Position numbers and translations under genes: made by a program. From NCBI RefSeq assembly GCF_000427885.1, contig NZ_ATYW01000010.1:124001-188000 (forward strand): 64,000 bases of DNA, given 5' to 3'. This document shows, piece after piece, positions 26,547 to 35,432 of the stretch. The first letter of the stretch is position 1. The number at the start of each line of letters is the position of its first letter. The notes below the pieces were generated by a model, which made no database searches, was not told the DNA's origin, and was given only the letters and a program-made list of their open reading frames with translations. The stretch is from Glycomyces tenuis DSM 44171 (GTDB taxonomy: Bacteria; Actinomycetota; Actinomycetes; Mycobacteriales; Micromonosporaceae).

Positions 26547-29500
26547 TCAGGCGGTCTCGGTGATCCGGGCGAGCGCGGCGAGGACCTCGGAGGCCGTCAC
26601 CGCGTCGATCTCGGTCGGGTGGTCGGGGCCGCGGTCGCGCCTGTGCCAGTAGTCGTCGACGGCCGAGAGGCGGACGGCCTCCAGGGTCTGGCTCGGCCAC
26701 TCCTCGATGTACCCGACGGCGATGCCCGGGTTCAGTGCGACGACGACGAAGCCGCCGCCGGGGAGCGCGTACGAGATGCCGGGCTCGACTCCGGCGTCCT
26801 CCGGAGCGGCACGCTGCCATCCGCGCTTGACCAGGCCGAGGATCTTGCCGACGTCGACCTTGGCGCCTTCGAAGCGTTCGAGGCGGCCGGTCCGCAGCTC
26901 CTCGTCGGTGAAGGCCATGACAGGCCGTGAGAGCTGCGGGAACGGCTGGAGGATCTCGTAGTCGGCGAGGATCTCGGCCCAGGCGTCGATCGTCTCGCGG
27001 TCGAGGTGCGCCGGGTGGGCGAGGCGGACGAGCGCGTCGGCGGGGAGGTCGAGCTCGTTCTCCTCGACGTCGGTGAAGGTCTTGTCCTCGGCCAGCCGGA
27101 ACACGCTCGACTCACCGCCTGACTCGGCCAGCCACACCAGGCGGCGGGCCAGGTGCCACACGAGCGGGTGGTCGACGAAGTACTCCCGGAACTCCCCCGT
27201 CGTCCACGTCCGGCCCGCGACCAGGGCGTGCTCCAGGCGCCGCACCTGGTCGGCGGCGACGGTGCGGAGGTCCTTCTTCAACTGGGCGAAGCGCTTGTAG
27301 GCGGCCTCGGCCACCGCGGCGTCGTCCTTGGCGCCCGGCTTGGGCAGGCTCTTGCGGGGCTTGCCGTCCGCGTCGGTGACGAACGGTTTGAGCTGCTCGT
27401 CGAAGCCCACTTTGAATGTTCGGGGGCCGTAGTCGAGGACGAGGCTCGTCTCGTCGTCGAGCCCGAAGTCGGGCACGAGCCGGTCGCCGAGCTGCTCGCC
27501 GCTCAAGCCCAGTCCCGCCGCGATCGCCTCGATCTGCTCGGTGGCCTTCTCCTTGAGGGCCTTGAACTTGACCTTCTGCGAGATGCCGTGGATGGCCCGC
27601 AGGGCCTCCTCGGAGCCGATCGCGCCGAGCACTTCGAGGCCGGTGACGGCACGTTTGTGCTGGCTCTGGCCGGGCCATTCCCGGATGAGCGGCGTCAGGC
27701 GCCGGACGGTCTCGTCGTCGGCGAAGTGGGCGAGCTGGGTGAGCGCCCAGCCGTCCTTGGACGGCGCGCCGACCGAGATCCACAGCTCGAACAGGGCCCA
27801 GGAGAACTCACGCAGGGAGTCGCCGTCGCAGGACTCGGCGACGACGTCGACGCCCGCGTACTCGTAGTCGGGGGTGCCGACGGCGAGGACGGTGACCAGG
27901 TGGGGCACGGACGCGTCCGGCAGCGCCGTCTCACGTCCTTTGAGGAGCACCTGCGGCAGCATCGCCGGGTTCGCCCACGGCCCCGGGTGCGGGAGCTTCA
28001 CTCCCACCGGCTCCAGCGGATCGGTGTCGAGCAGCCGCTCGATCCCCTCCGCGGCCGCCGGGCCGTACGGCTCGGCGGCCGCGCGGACGGCCTCGGGGCC
28101 GTGGCGCATCGCCACGTACGAGAGCGCCGCTTCGGCGGCCGCGCGGGCCTGCTTCCCGGTTCCCAGGGCGTCGGGGACGAGCAGCCGGGCGGCCGCGGCG
28201 CCGTGCCGGTCGAGCCAGTCCCTCGCCTCGGCGCGCGCGGACTTCAGGCGCTGGAACCGGTCGGCGGTGATCCTGGCGACCTCGAGGCTCAGCACCGGCA
28301 GCAGCACCGCTTGCGAGCGCGGCTCCTTGGCGAGGTCGGCGACGATCCCTTCGACGACGGCCTCGCCGAACCTGGCGAGCAGCCGCTGATAGGTGGTCTC
28401 CCAGTACCGGCCGGGCCCGCCCTCCCAGCGCTCGAGCAGCGGGGCGGCGGTCTCGAGCGGGGCGTAGGCGAGGATCTCGGCGATCCTCCGGTTCGGGCGC
28501 GGCCCGTCGAGGTTGTCGAGCAGACGGCGGAGGTACCGCTCGTCCGTGCCGGGGCGGTAGGGGTGCGGGAGTTCGGCCCAGTGTTCGCGTTCGCCGTCGG
28601 CCCAGACCAGGCGCGGTTCGCCGATCGGCTGGAGGCCGGGGACGACGGCGGGCTTGGACCGGGCGCGTCGCTTCGTCCACGGCGGCGCGGTGAGCAGTGG
28701 CGGCAGTGTCTCGGGAGCGGCGGTCGGCACGGAGGAGCCGTCGGCGGCCAGTTCGTCGAGCACCGCCCGTTCCGATCCGGTCAGGGAGGCGCGGGCCGCT
28801 TCCATCAGGGCCGGATGGGCCGCGGCGACGCCGGCCAGTCTCAACCGTCGCCGTCCGTCGGCCCCGGCCGCGAGAGCGGCGATCGCGCGGAGCGTCCGGA
28901 CCGGGAACCGCTCGGCGGCGGCTACGGCGAATTCGAACACGTGGGGTTCGTCGAGGCGGTCGAGCAGGTACGCCGTCGCCTGGTCGCTCGGAAGCATCGC
29001 GACGGCCCCGAGCAGGAGTCGGCGGTCGCCGACGTTCAGCGGTCGCCCCAGGCTCTCGGTCAGTATCGGGAGGCTCTCGGTTCCCAGCCCGTCGGACAGG
29101 GCCGCGACCGAAGCGCTGGTGATGTAGTAGTCCTTGATGCTCGAGATGCCCGCGGCGGTGACCTGGGCGATGCTCCGCGCCGAGTGGAACACGATCCTGT
29201 CGGTGTGCCCATAGGTCCGCCCCGCCGCGTAGTCCAGGCAGGCCTCGTCGCTCCATCCGCGTTCGCCTGGGAGCAGGAACATGGCGGCCACGCGCTTCAC
29301 GGGACTGTCGCGGTGGGCGGCGACGGCGGCCACCACCGCCGCGTACTCCTCGTCGGCGGCGTCGGCCAGCAGCGACCGCAGGACCTCGACGCTGTCCTCG
29401 GGATCCCGAACGAGGGAGTACAGGTCGCCGACCACCGCCGGTTCGAGGATGCGGACCGCGATGCCGGGATTCCGGACGCCGCCGCCGGGCCGCCAGGCGC

Positions 29501-29894
29501 TGGTCGCGAGCGTCTCGATCACGGCGCACACCGCGAACGGCAGCCCGTGGTCGAGCACCCACGCGTCGAGCTCGGGCCGCAGCGGCGACCTCACCGGGCG
29601 GTGGGACGAGTAGAGCAGGAGCGCCGTGACCGCTCCGGCGCCGCGCGCGTCCGGCTCGCCCTCGATGTAGGCTTCGGCGGCGTCCGCGTAGTCGCGGTTC
29701 TCGGGGGCGGCCAGCGCTTGGAGCAGCTCCTCCCGGTGCCGGAGGATCAGGTCCCGGACGGTCTCGGGGGCCTGGGCGTCGAGCTCGACGCCGCGTCCCG
29801 GGCGCTCACCGCGCAAGGGCAGGAGCTGTCTGGCCCACGCCGCGGGCAGTTCGAGGCGGTTCTCGTCGGGAAGGGTCGCAGGGGATTCGTTCAT
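26547..29894 (-). CDS. DUF4132 giant protein, copy 2
   Basis: An 1115-residue paralogue of its neighbours. The ATG at 29894 (MNESPATLPDENRLELP) has AAGGA nine bases upstream, overlapping the end of copy 3; the longer frame beyond it is copy 3 read out of frame. The same opening motif PDE-N/D-RL-x-LP, helical middle and DUF4132 core (VPDFGLDDETSLVLDYGPRTFKVGFDEQL) are present, ending EIDAVTASEVLAALARITETA. The C-terminal part is clearly closer to copy 3 than the N-terminal part is. Tight 11-bp spacing indicates cotranscription with copy 3. No catalytic motif is recognised. Confidence 0.88.
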   Translation of the reverse strand: MNESPATLPDENRLELPAAWARQLLPLRGERPGRGVELDAQAPETVRDLILRHREELLQALAAPENRDYADAAEAYIEGEPDARGAGAVTALLLYSSHRPVRSPLRPELDAWVLDHGLPFAVCAVIETLATSAWRPGGGVRNPGIAVRILEPAVVGDLYSLVRDPEDSVEVLRSLLADAADEEYAAVVAAVAAHRDSPVKRVAAMFLLPGERGWSDEACLDYAAGRTYGHTDRIVFHSARSIAQVTAAGISSIKDYYITSASVAALSDGLGTESLPILTESLGRPLNVGDRRLLLGAVAMLPSDQATAYLLDRLDEPHVFEFAVAAAERFPVRTLRAIAALAAGADGRRRLRLAGVAAAHPALMEAARASLTGSERAVLDELAADGSSVPTAAPETLPPLLTAPPWTKRRARSKPAVVPGLQPIGEPRLVWADGEREHWAELPHPYRPGTDERYLRRLLDNLDGPRPNRRIAEILAYAPLETAAPLLERWEGGPGRYWETTYQRLLARFGEAVVEGIVADLAKEPRSQAVLLPVLSLEVARITADRFQRLKSARAEARDWLDRHGAAAARLLVPDALGTGKQARAAAEAALSYVAMRHGPEAVRAAAEPYGPAAAEGIERLLDTDPLEPVGVKLPHPGPWANPAMLPQVLLKGRETALPDASVPHLVTVLAVGTPDYEYAGVDVVAESCDGDSLREFSWALFELWISVGAPSKDGWALTQLAHFADDETVRRLTPLIREWPGQSQHKRAVTGLEVLGAIGSEEALRAIHGISQKVKFKALKEKATEQIEAIAAGLGLSGEQLGDRLVPDFGLDDETSLVLDYGPRTFKVGFDEQLKPFVTDADGKPRKSLPKPGAKDDAAVAEAAYKRFAQLKKDLRTVAADQVRRLEHALVAGRTWTTGEFREYFVDHPLVWHLARRLVWLAESGGESSVFRLAEDKTFTDVEENELDLPADALVRLAHPAHLDRETIDAWAEILADYEILQPFPQLSRPVMAFTDEELRTGRLERFEGAKVDVGKILGLVKRGWQRAAPEDAGVEPGISYALPGGGFVVVALNPGIAVGYIEEWPSQTLEAVRLSAVDDYWHRRDRGPDHPTEIDAVTASEVLAALARITETA

Positions 29895-29905
29895 CGCGGT
29901 CGTCC

Positions 29906-32900
29906 TTACACGTTTCCGGTGACACGGGCGAGGTCGCCGAGCACTTCGGCGGCGGTCAGCGCGTCGATGTCGGTCGGGTGGTCCCGGCCTTCGCCGAGGG
30001 CGCCGTAGTCCGCGGTGGCGGAGAGGTACACCCCTTGGACGGTCTGGACCTTCGAGGAGTCGGCTCTGCCGAGGTAGACCTCGACGCCCGGATCGAGCGA
30101 GACGACGACGAATCCGCCTCCGGGAAGAGGGTAGTGGACGCCCGGTTCCACCCAGAAGCCGTCGGAGGCGGGGCGCCGCCAGCCCCAGTGGGCCGCCATG
30201 CCGATGACGCTGCCGGCCTTGAGCGTCGCGCCGTCGAAGCGGGTGATCCGGCCGGTCTTCAGCTCCTCGTCGGTGAAGGCCGTGACCGGGCGCGAAAGCT
30301 GCGGGAACGGCTGGAGGATCTCGTAGTCGGCGAAGCTCTCGGCCCAGGCTTCCAGCCGGTCCTCCAGCTCGACCGGGTGGGCCAGGCGCACGAGCGCGTT
30401 CTCGGGAAGGACGAACTCGTCGTCCTCGACCCCTGAGAGGCTCTTGTCCTCGGCGAGTCGGAACGCCTCTCGGCGCCCGTCGGTGTCGGCGAGCCAGACG
30501 AGGCGGCGGGCCAGGTGCCGCATGAGCGGGTGGTCGACGAAGAGCCCCTGGAATTCGGCGGCGGTCCACGTCCGCCCCGACCGCATCGCCCGTTCCAGGC
30601 GCGTCACCTGCTCCTTGGCGACGGTGCGGAGGTCCTTCTTCAACTGCGCGAACCGCTTGTAGGCGGACTCGGCGAGCTCGGCGTCGTCCTTCGCGCCGGG
30701 TTTGGGGAGGTTCTTCAGCGACTTGCCGCTCTCATCGGCGACGAAGGGCCTCAGCTGCTCGTCGAAGCCGACCGTGAACCGGCGCGGCCCGTAGTCGAGG
30801 ACGAGGCTCGCCTCGTCGTCGAGTCCGAAGTCGGGCACGAGCCGGTCGCCGAGCTGATCGGTGGTGAGGCCGAGGTTGTCGGCGATCAACTCGATCTGCT
30901 TCTTGGCCTCCTCCTTGACTCCCTTGAACTTGACCTTCCGCGCGATGTCGTGCACCGCCCGCAGGGCGGTCTGCGAGCCGATGGCGCCGAGCACTTCGAG
31001 TCCGGCGACGGCCCGCTTGTGCTGGCGTTCTCCGGGCCATGTGCGGATCATCGCGGCGAGCGCTCGGATGGTCTCCTCATCGGCGAAACGCGCGAGCTGA
31101 GTGAACGCCCACCCGTCCCTGGCCGGCGCGCCGGCGGCCGTCCACTGCTCGAACAGCTTCCAGGAGAAGCGCGTGAGCGAGACGCGGTCGCAGGTCTCGG
31201 CGACGACGTCGACCCCGGCGTACGGGAGTTCAAGACTGTCGATGGCGAGCACCGTGATCAGATGCCCGACCGATTCGATGGGCAGCGCCGCCTCCCGCCC
31301 TTCCAGGAGCACCTGCGGCAGTATGGCCGGGGCCGCCCATGCCGGCGTTTTGGGGATCTTGACGTCGAGGGGATCGAGCGGATCGGTGTCGATGAGCGAG
31401 CCGATCGCCTCGGCGGCGGCCTCGCCGTAGTCCTTCGCGGCGGCCGCCACCGTCTCGGCGCCGTGGAAGGCGATCAAGTGCCGCAGGGCGGTGTTCGCGG
31501 CGTGGCGCGCCGTTCTGTCGCCGCCGAGCGCGTCGGGGATGAGCAGGTGGGCCGCCGCGGCGGCGTGCCGGTTGAACCAGCGCTTCGCGATCGGCCCCCG
31601 GGAGCTGGACCGGGAGAGCCAGTCGGCGGCGATGCGGGCGGCCGCGAGGCTCTGGATCGGTATGAGCACCTCGCCGAAGGCGCTGCCCTTGACGATGTCG
31701 GCGATCTGGTCGGCGGCCTTGGACCCGAATCTGCCGAGGATGCGCATGAGCTCGTACCGGTGGGGGCGGTGGGCGGTGCCGTCCCACCGCTCGAGCATCG
31801 GCTCGGCGGTCTCGACGCTCGCCCAGGCGAAGAAGTGCGTCGCGTCGCTGGAATCGGAGTGCCTTTCGAAGTGCTCGAGCGCTCTCCGTTCGTCCTCGGC
31901 GTCGAGCCGGTGGTACGGGGAGTCGTCGTGGAGCGAGGCCCAGCGTCGCCGCTCTTCGTCGCCGTCCCAGACGACGCGCGTCCCGAGCGAGGGCGTGAGG
32001 CCTTCGACCACGGTCGGCGCGGCCTTGCGCCGCTTGTCCTTCCACGTCGGGGCGACCAGCAGCGGCGGGAGCGCGTCGGCCGGGGCCTCGGGGACCCGGT
32101 CCGGATCGTCGAGGAGTGCGGTGATCGCCTCGCGAGTGCGCTCGTCGGCTTCGGGCAGTGCGGCGTTCAGCGCCGGGGAGGACTTGACGATGCCCGCGAG
32201 TCGCGCCTGCGTCTCCAGGTCGGCGTCCTCGACGCGGGCGGCGACGGTGCGGAGCGTGCGGTTCGGGAACCGCTCGGCGGTCTCGAGCAGCGCGGTGAGC
32301 GCGCCGGGCCGCTCCAGCCCGTCGACCAGGCAGGCGGTGGCCTCGTCCGAGGGCAGCAGACCGATCGCGGTCAGCAGGGCGGCACGGGCGGGTTTGGACA
32401 GCTCCGCGAAGCGCCAGTCCAGTCGATTTGCCAGGAGCGGAAGAGCGGCGGTTCCCAGTCCTCCGATCAGCGGGGCGAGACTGCGTGCGTCGACGTCGGC
32501 GATGCGGAGCCTCGGGTTCCGGTCGAGATATCCGGGCTCGGCGGCGAAGGACCACCGCATCCAGTCGTCGCCGTGGCGGCTCGTGAAGTACCCGGAGATC
32601 GCTTCGACGGCCTGCTCGACCCAGGCGGCTTCCGTCGGCATCAGCAGCGCCGCACCGACGCACCGTTCCGAATCGGTGCGGTGGGCGTCGACCGCGGCGA
32701 CGGCCTCCCGGTACTCCGGTTCGGAGGCCAGCGTCAGGAGTGAGCGGATGCGGTGCACCGAGCTTTGGGCGTCCTTCCATGCCTGGGCCTGGTCGCCACC
32801 GCTGTTGGAGGAGATGGGCCAGGAGAGGTAGGGGGACTCTTTGAGGCGGTAACCGTGGATCATCGCCGCCTCCAATACGGCGGCGGCGGCGAAGGCGAGC

Positions 32901-33280
32901 CCGTGGTCGGTGAGCCAGGCGTCGAGGTGCCTCCGTCGGCCCGCGGGATCGACCTTGCGGTAGTCGGTGCTCTCCAGCATCTGCATCAGAGCGGCGGCTC
33001 CGGCCGGGTTCGGCCGGCCTTCGAGGTGGTCCTTCACCAGGGGGATGTACTGCTTGGCGCTCCCTCCCTTGGCCATGGCCTTCTCGATGAGCGGCCGGAA
33101 CTCCTCGATCCGCCGGGCCACCGCCTCGGACGCGCTCGGATCGACGGCGACGTCGAGATCGGCGCGGTTGGCGTCGTCGCGGCCGCGCCAGGGCAGCACA
33201 TGCCGCCGCCAGCTCGCGGGGAGGCGGAGCCGGTCTTCATCGGGGTGACGCGCGTCGTCGTTCGTCTCAGGCTGTTTCAT
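29906..33280 (-). CDS. DUF4132 giant protein, copy 3
   Basis: An 1124-residue protein, first in the tandem of three. The start at 33280 gives MKQPETNDDARHPDEDRLRLP, the shared opening motif; upstream extension would overlap the divergent exonuclease gene. The DUF4132 core begins near residue 813 (RLVPDFGLDDEASLVLDYGP). The conserved LVRLAHP block is at about 961 and the C-terminal DIDALTAAEVLGDLARVTG at about 1103. The N-terminal 450 residues are the least conserved among the copies. The first promoter of the tandem must lie in 33281-33424, shared with the exonuclease. Confidence 0.88.
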   Translation of the reverse strand: MKQPETNDDARHPDEDRLRLPASWRRHVLPWRGRDDANRADLDVAVDPSASEAVARRIEEFRPLIEKAMAKGGSAKQYIPLVKDHLEGRPNPAGAAALMQMLESTDYRKVDPAGRRRHLDAWLTDHGLAFAAAAVLEAAMIHGYRLKESPYLSWPISSNSGGDQAQAWKDAQSSVHRIRSLLTLASEPEYREAVAAVDAHRTDSERCVGAALLMPTEAAWVEQAVEAISGYFTSRHGDDWMRWSFAAEPGYLDRNPRLRIADVDARSLAPLIGGLGTAALPLLANRLDWRFAELSKPARAALLTAIGLLPSDEATACLVDGLERPGALTALLETAERFPNRTLRTVAARVEDADLETQARLAGIVKSSPALNAALPEADERTREAITALLDDPDRVPEAPADALPPLLVAPTWKDKRRKAAPTVVEGLTPSLGTRVVWDGDEERRRWASLHDDSPYHRLDAEDERRALEHFERHSDSSDATHFFAWASVETAEPMLERWDGTAHRPHRYELMRILGRFGSKAADQIADIVKGSAFGEVLIPIQSLAAARIAADWLSRSSSRGPIAKRWFNRHAAAAAHLLIPDALGGDRTARHAANTALRHLIAFHGAETVAAAAKDYGEAAAEAIGSLIDTDPLDPLDVKIPKTPAWAAPAILPQVLLEGREAALPIESVGHLITVLAIDSLELPYAGVDVVAETCDRVSLTRFSWKLFEQWTAAGAPARDGWAFTQLARFADEETIRALAAMIRTWPGERQHKRAVAGLEVLGAIGSQTALRAVHDIARKVKFKGVKEEAKKQIELIADNLGLTTDQLGDRLVPDFGLDDEASLVLDYGPRRFTVGFDEQLRPFVADESGKSLKNLPKPGAKDDAELAESAYKRFAQLKKDLRTVAKEQVTRLERAMRSGRTWTAAEFQGLFVDHPLMRHLARRLVWLADTDGRREAFRLAEDKSLSGVEDDEFVLPENALVRLAHPVELEDRLEAWAESFADYEILQPFPQLSRPVTAFTDEELKTGRITRFDGATLKAGSVIGMAAHWGWRRPASDGFWVEPGVHYPLPGGGFVVVSLDPGVEVYLGRADSSKVQTVQGVYLSATADYGALGEGRDHPTDIDALTAAEVLGDLARVTGNV

Positions 33281-33424
33281 GTCGCGAAGCCTAGAGAAGA
33301 CGACCGACAGGGGGGCATTCGCATGTTCGAACAGTGATTCCGTTGAGCGCGTAGGCGGTTCGTTACCGGTGGACGACCCTGCTGCGATTGACCCGCGCCG
33401 GACCGGCCCATTACGGTGTGGGAC

Positions 33425-33988
33425 ATGGACGATGCCCGGAAACTGCTGAACGTGGTCGACGTCGAGGCGACCTGCTGGAAAGGGCAGCCGCCGCCCGGCG
33501 CGGTGAACGAGATCATCGAGATCGGGCTGACCGTCGTCGACATCGAGGCGCGCGAGCGCGTCGCCAGGCATCGGATGCTGGTGCGGCCGCGCCGCTCGGC
33601 TGTGAGCGAGTTCTGCACCGAGCTGACCGGCCTGACGCAGGCCGAGGTGGACACGGGCGTCGAATTCGCCGAGGCGTGCCGGTGGCTCGCCGCGGAGCAC
33701 GACGCGGGCACGCGGCCGTGGGCGAGCTGGGGCGACTACGACCGCAAGCAGTTCGAACACCAGTGCAAGGCCACCGAGACCGCCTACCCGTTCGGGCAGC
33801 GGCACACGAACGCGAAACAGGCGTTCGCTCTCGCACGCGGGCTGCGGCGGCGCCCTGGCATGGCCCGGGCGCTCGAGATCGCGGGGCTGCCGCTGGAGGG
33901 GCGCCATCACAGCGGTGCCGACGACGCGTGGAACATCGCCGCGCTGGTGCTCGATCTCCTCGGCCGCGGCCAATGGCCGCGGCCGTGA
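33425..33988 (+). CDS. DnaQ-like 3'-5' exonuclease (DEDDh)
   Basis: A 187-residue exonuclease-fold protein. The DEDDh residues are visible as VVDVEATCW (D12, E14), the central WGDYDRKQF aspartate, and HHSGADDAWNIA (His and Asp). Close relatives act on RNA or single-stranded DNA (KapD/Eri1-like architecture). The ATG at 33425 is preferred and may be leaderless, with TACGGT about ten bases upstream; a GTG three codons earlier is an alternative. It is divergent from DUF4132 copy 3, which may be a functional link. Confidence 0.82.
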   Translation: MDDARKLLNVVDVEATCWKGQPPPGAVNEIIEIGLTVVDIEARERVARHRMLVRPRRSAVSEFCTELTGLTQAEVDTGVEFAEACRWLAAEHDAGTRPWASWGDYDRKQFEHQCKATETAYPFGQRHTNAKQAFALARGLRRRPGMARALEIAGLPLEGRHHSGADDAWNIAALVLDLLGRGQWPRP

Positions 33989-34133
33989 CCGGCAGGGGAC
34001 ACCAATCGCCTGGAGAGAGATCCGCCTTTGCGAACGAAGATGAAGCCGAGCGATTACCTGCTCGCGATCCCACGCCAGCGGGAGTGCAAGCCTGGGCCGT
34101 ATTGTTGTCGTACTCGCTGTTTACGGTGGTGAG

Positions 34134-35297
34134 GTGCTGCTTCGGTACCGGTATCGCATTTACCCGACTCGCCCCCAGCGCACTGCGCTGGCGCGGGCGT
34201 TCGGGTGCGCCCGCGTGGTGTTTAACGACGCCGTGGCCGCCAGGAAGCACGCATACACTCAGGGCCTGCCGTACCCGACGCAGGCGGTACTGTCCAAGGC
34301 CCTGATCACCGAGGCAAAGCGCACCGCTGAGCGAGCATGGTTGGGCGAGGTGTCGTCGGTGGTGCTCCAGCAGGCCCTGGCCGATGCCGACCGGGCTTAC
34401 AAGAACTTCTTCGCCTCGTTGAGCGGGAAACGCTCCGGCCCTCGGATGGGACCGCCTCGGTTCAAGCGTCGTACAGGTACGCAGACGGTCCGCTTCACCC
34501 GCAACGCCCACTTCAAGGTCCTCGACAACGACAGGCTGCGCCTGCCGAAGATCGGCGAGGTCAAGGTCGCCTGGTCCCGCCGGCTCCCGGCCGAGCCGTC
34601 CTCGGTGACGGTGATCAAGACTCCGACCGGCAAGTACTACGCCTCGTTCGTCGTCGCCGTGGATGGGGGCACGGACCTGGCCGAGCCGATCGCCTACCAC
34701 GAAGCGGAAACCGGGATCGACCTTGGTTTGAAGGACTTCGCGGTCTTGCGCGGGGGCAAGACCATCGCCTCGCCGAAGTTCTTCCGCCGGATGAAACGCA
34801 AGCTGAAAAAAGCGCAGCGGGCCCTGTCACGCAAACAGCGCGGCAGTAAGAATCGGGCCAAAGCCCGCCTCAAGGTCGCGAAGATCCACGAACGCATCAA
34901 AGTCAGTCGATCCGACTGGGTGAACAAGCAGGTGCATCGCATCGTTGCCGAGAACCAAGGCATCTATGTCGAAGACTTGCATGTTCGAGGACTCGGTCAG
35001 GGCCGGGCGGCGAAGTCGGTCCACGATGCCGCACTCGGGATGTTCCTGGCCCGCCTGGAATCGAAGGCTCACCGTGCCGGACGGACGTTTGCCAGGGTGG
35101 ACCGGTTCTTCCCTTCGACGCGTCTGTGTTCAGCCTGCGGGGCCTTGACCGGCCCGAAGGGCCTGGACGGTCTCAGAACACGCCGATGGGCGTGCGGATG
35201 CGGGGTTGTCCATGATCGGGATGCCAATGCCGAGATCAACATCCGCCGCGAAGGCCAGCGCCTCGCATCCCTCGCCGCAGGACATACGGAGAGCTGA
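34134..35297 (+). CDS. tnpB: TnpB RNA-guided nuclease
   Basis: A full-length 387-residue TnpB, the transposon-encoded ancestor of Cas12 that cuts DNA under guidance of an omega RNA. The RuvC triad is complete: D196 (TGIDLGLKDF), E280 (IYVEDLHV) and D363 (HDRDANAEINI). The zinc ribbon has C332/C335 (CSACG) and C354/C356 (WACGCG). The N-terminal helix-turn-helix opens with YRIYPTRPQRTALARAFGCARVVFN. The start is GTG. With all catalytic residues intact it is predicted active. Confidence 0.92.
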   Translation: MLLRYRYRIYPTRPQRTALARAFGCARVVFNDAVAARKHAYTQGLPYPTQAVLSKALITEAKRTAERAWLGEVSSVVLQQALADADRAYKNFFASLSGKRSGPRMGPPRFKRRTGTQTVRFTRNAHFKVLDNDRLRLPKIGEVKVAWSRRLPAEPSSVTVIKTPTGKYYASFVVAVDGGTDLAEPIAYHEAETGIDLGLKDFAVLRGGKTIASPKFFRRMKRKLKKAQRALSRKQRGSKNRAKARLKVAKIHERIKVSRSDWVNKQVHRIVAENQGIYVEDLHVRGLGQGRAAKSVHDAALGMFLARLESKAHRAGRTFARVDRFFPSTRLCSACGALTGPKGLDGLRTRRWACGCGVVHDRDANAEINIRREGQRLASLAAGHTES

Positions 35298-35432
35298 AAC
35301 GCCTGCGGAGGGCTGGTAAGACCGGGGGGACCCGGCGCGGCCCGTTGAACCAGGAACCCACCCGTAGACGGGCTGCGACACGCGGACCGCAAGCCGGGAA
35401 TCCCCCGCCTCCAGGCGGACGGAGGATGTCAA
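35298..35432 (+). ncRNA. Putative omega RNA (right end of the TnpB element)
   Basis: The region after the tnpB stop contains compact hairpins: CCCG-TAGA-CGGG at 35361-35372 and CCGCCT-CC-AGGCGG at 35405-35418. They lie in a stretch resembling conserved actinobacterial TnpB right ends. Omega RNAs begin inside the tnpB 3' end and run through the right end, so the 5' boundary is uncertain. The guide would be the bases just past 35432, which read AATAAGGAACGAGTCG from the end of ctaB. Confidence 0.55.

Larger units (their letters stand above)
34134..35432 (+). mobile_element. Solo TnpB element (IS200/IS605 type, no tnpA)
   Basis: The element consists of an intact tnpB and a structured right end finishing near GGAGGATGTCAA (35421-35432), the usual form of actinobacterial TnpB right ends. 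No Y1 transposase gene is present, so it would need TnpA in trans. The left boundary lies somewhere in 33989-34133 and cannot be fixed by eye. That 145-bp stretch holds a possible promoter (TTGTCG then TTTACGGT) for tnpB. Confidence 0.7.

Noticed and set aside
33989-34133. A tnpA (Y1 transposase) partner or clear left end of the TnpB element
   Set aside because: The gap is too short for tnpA and no end sequence matching the right end can be recognised.
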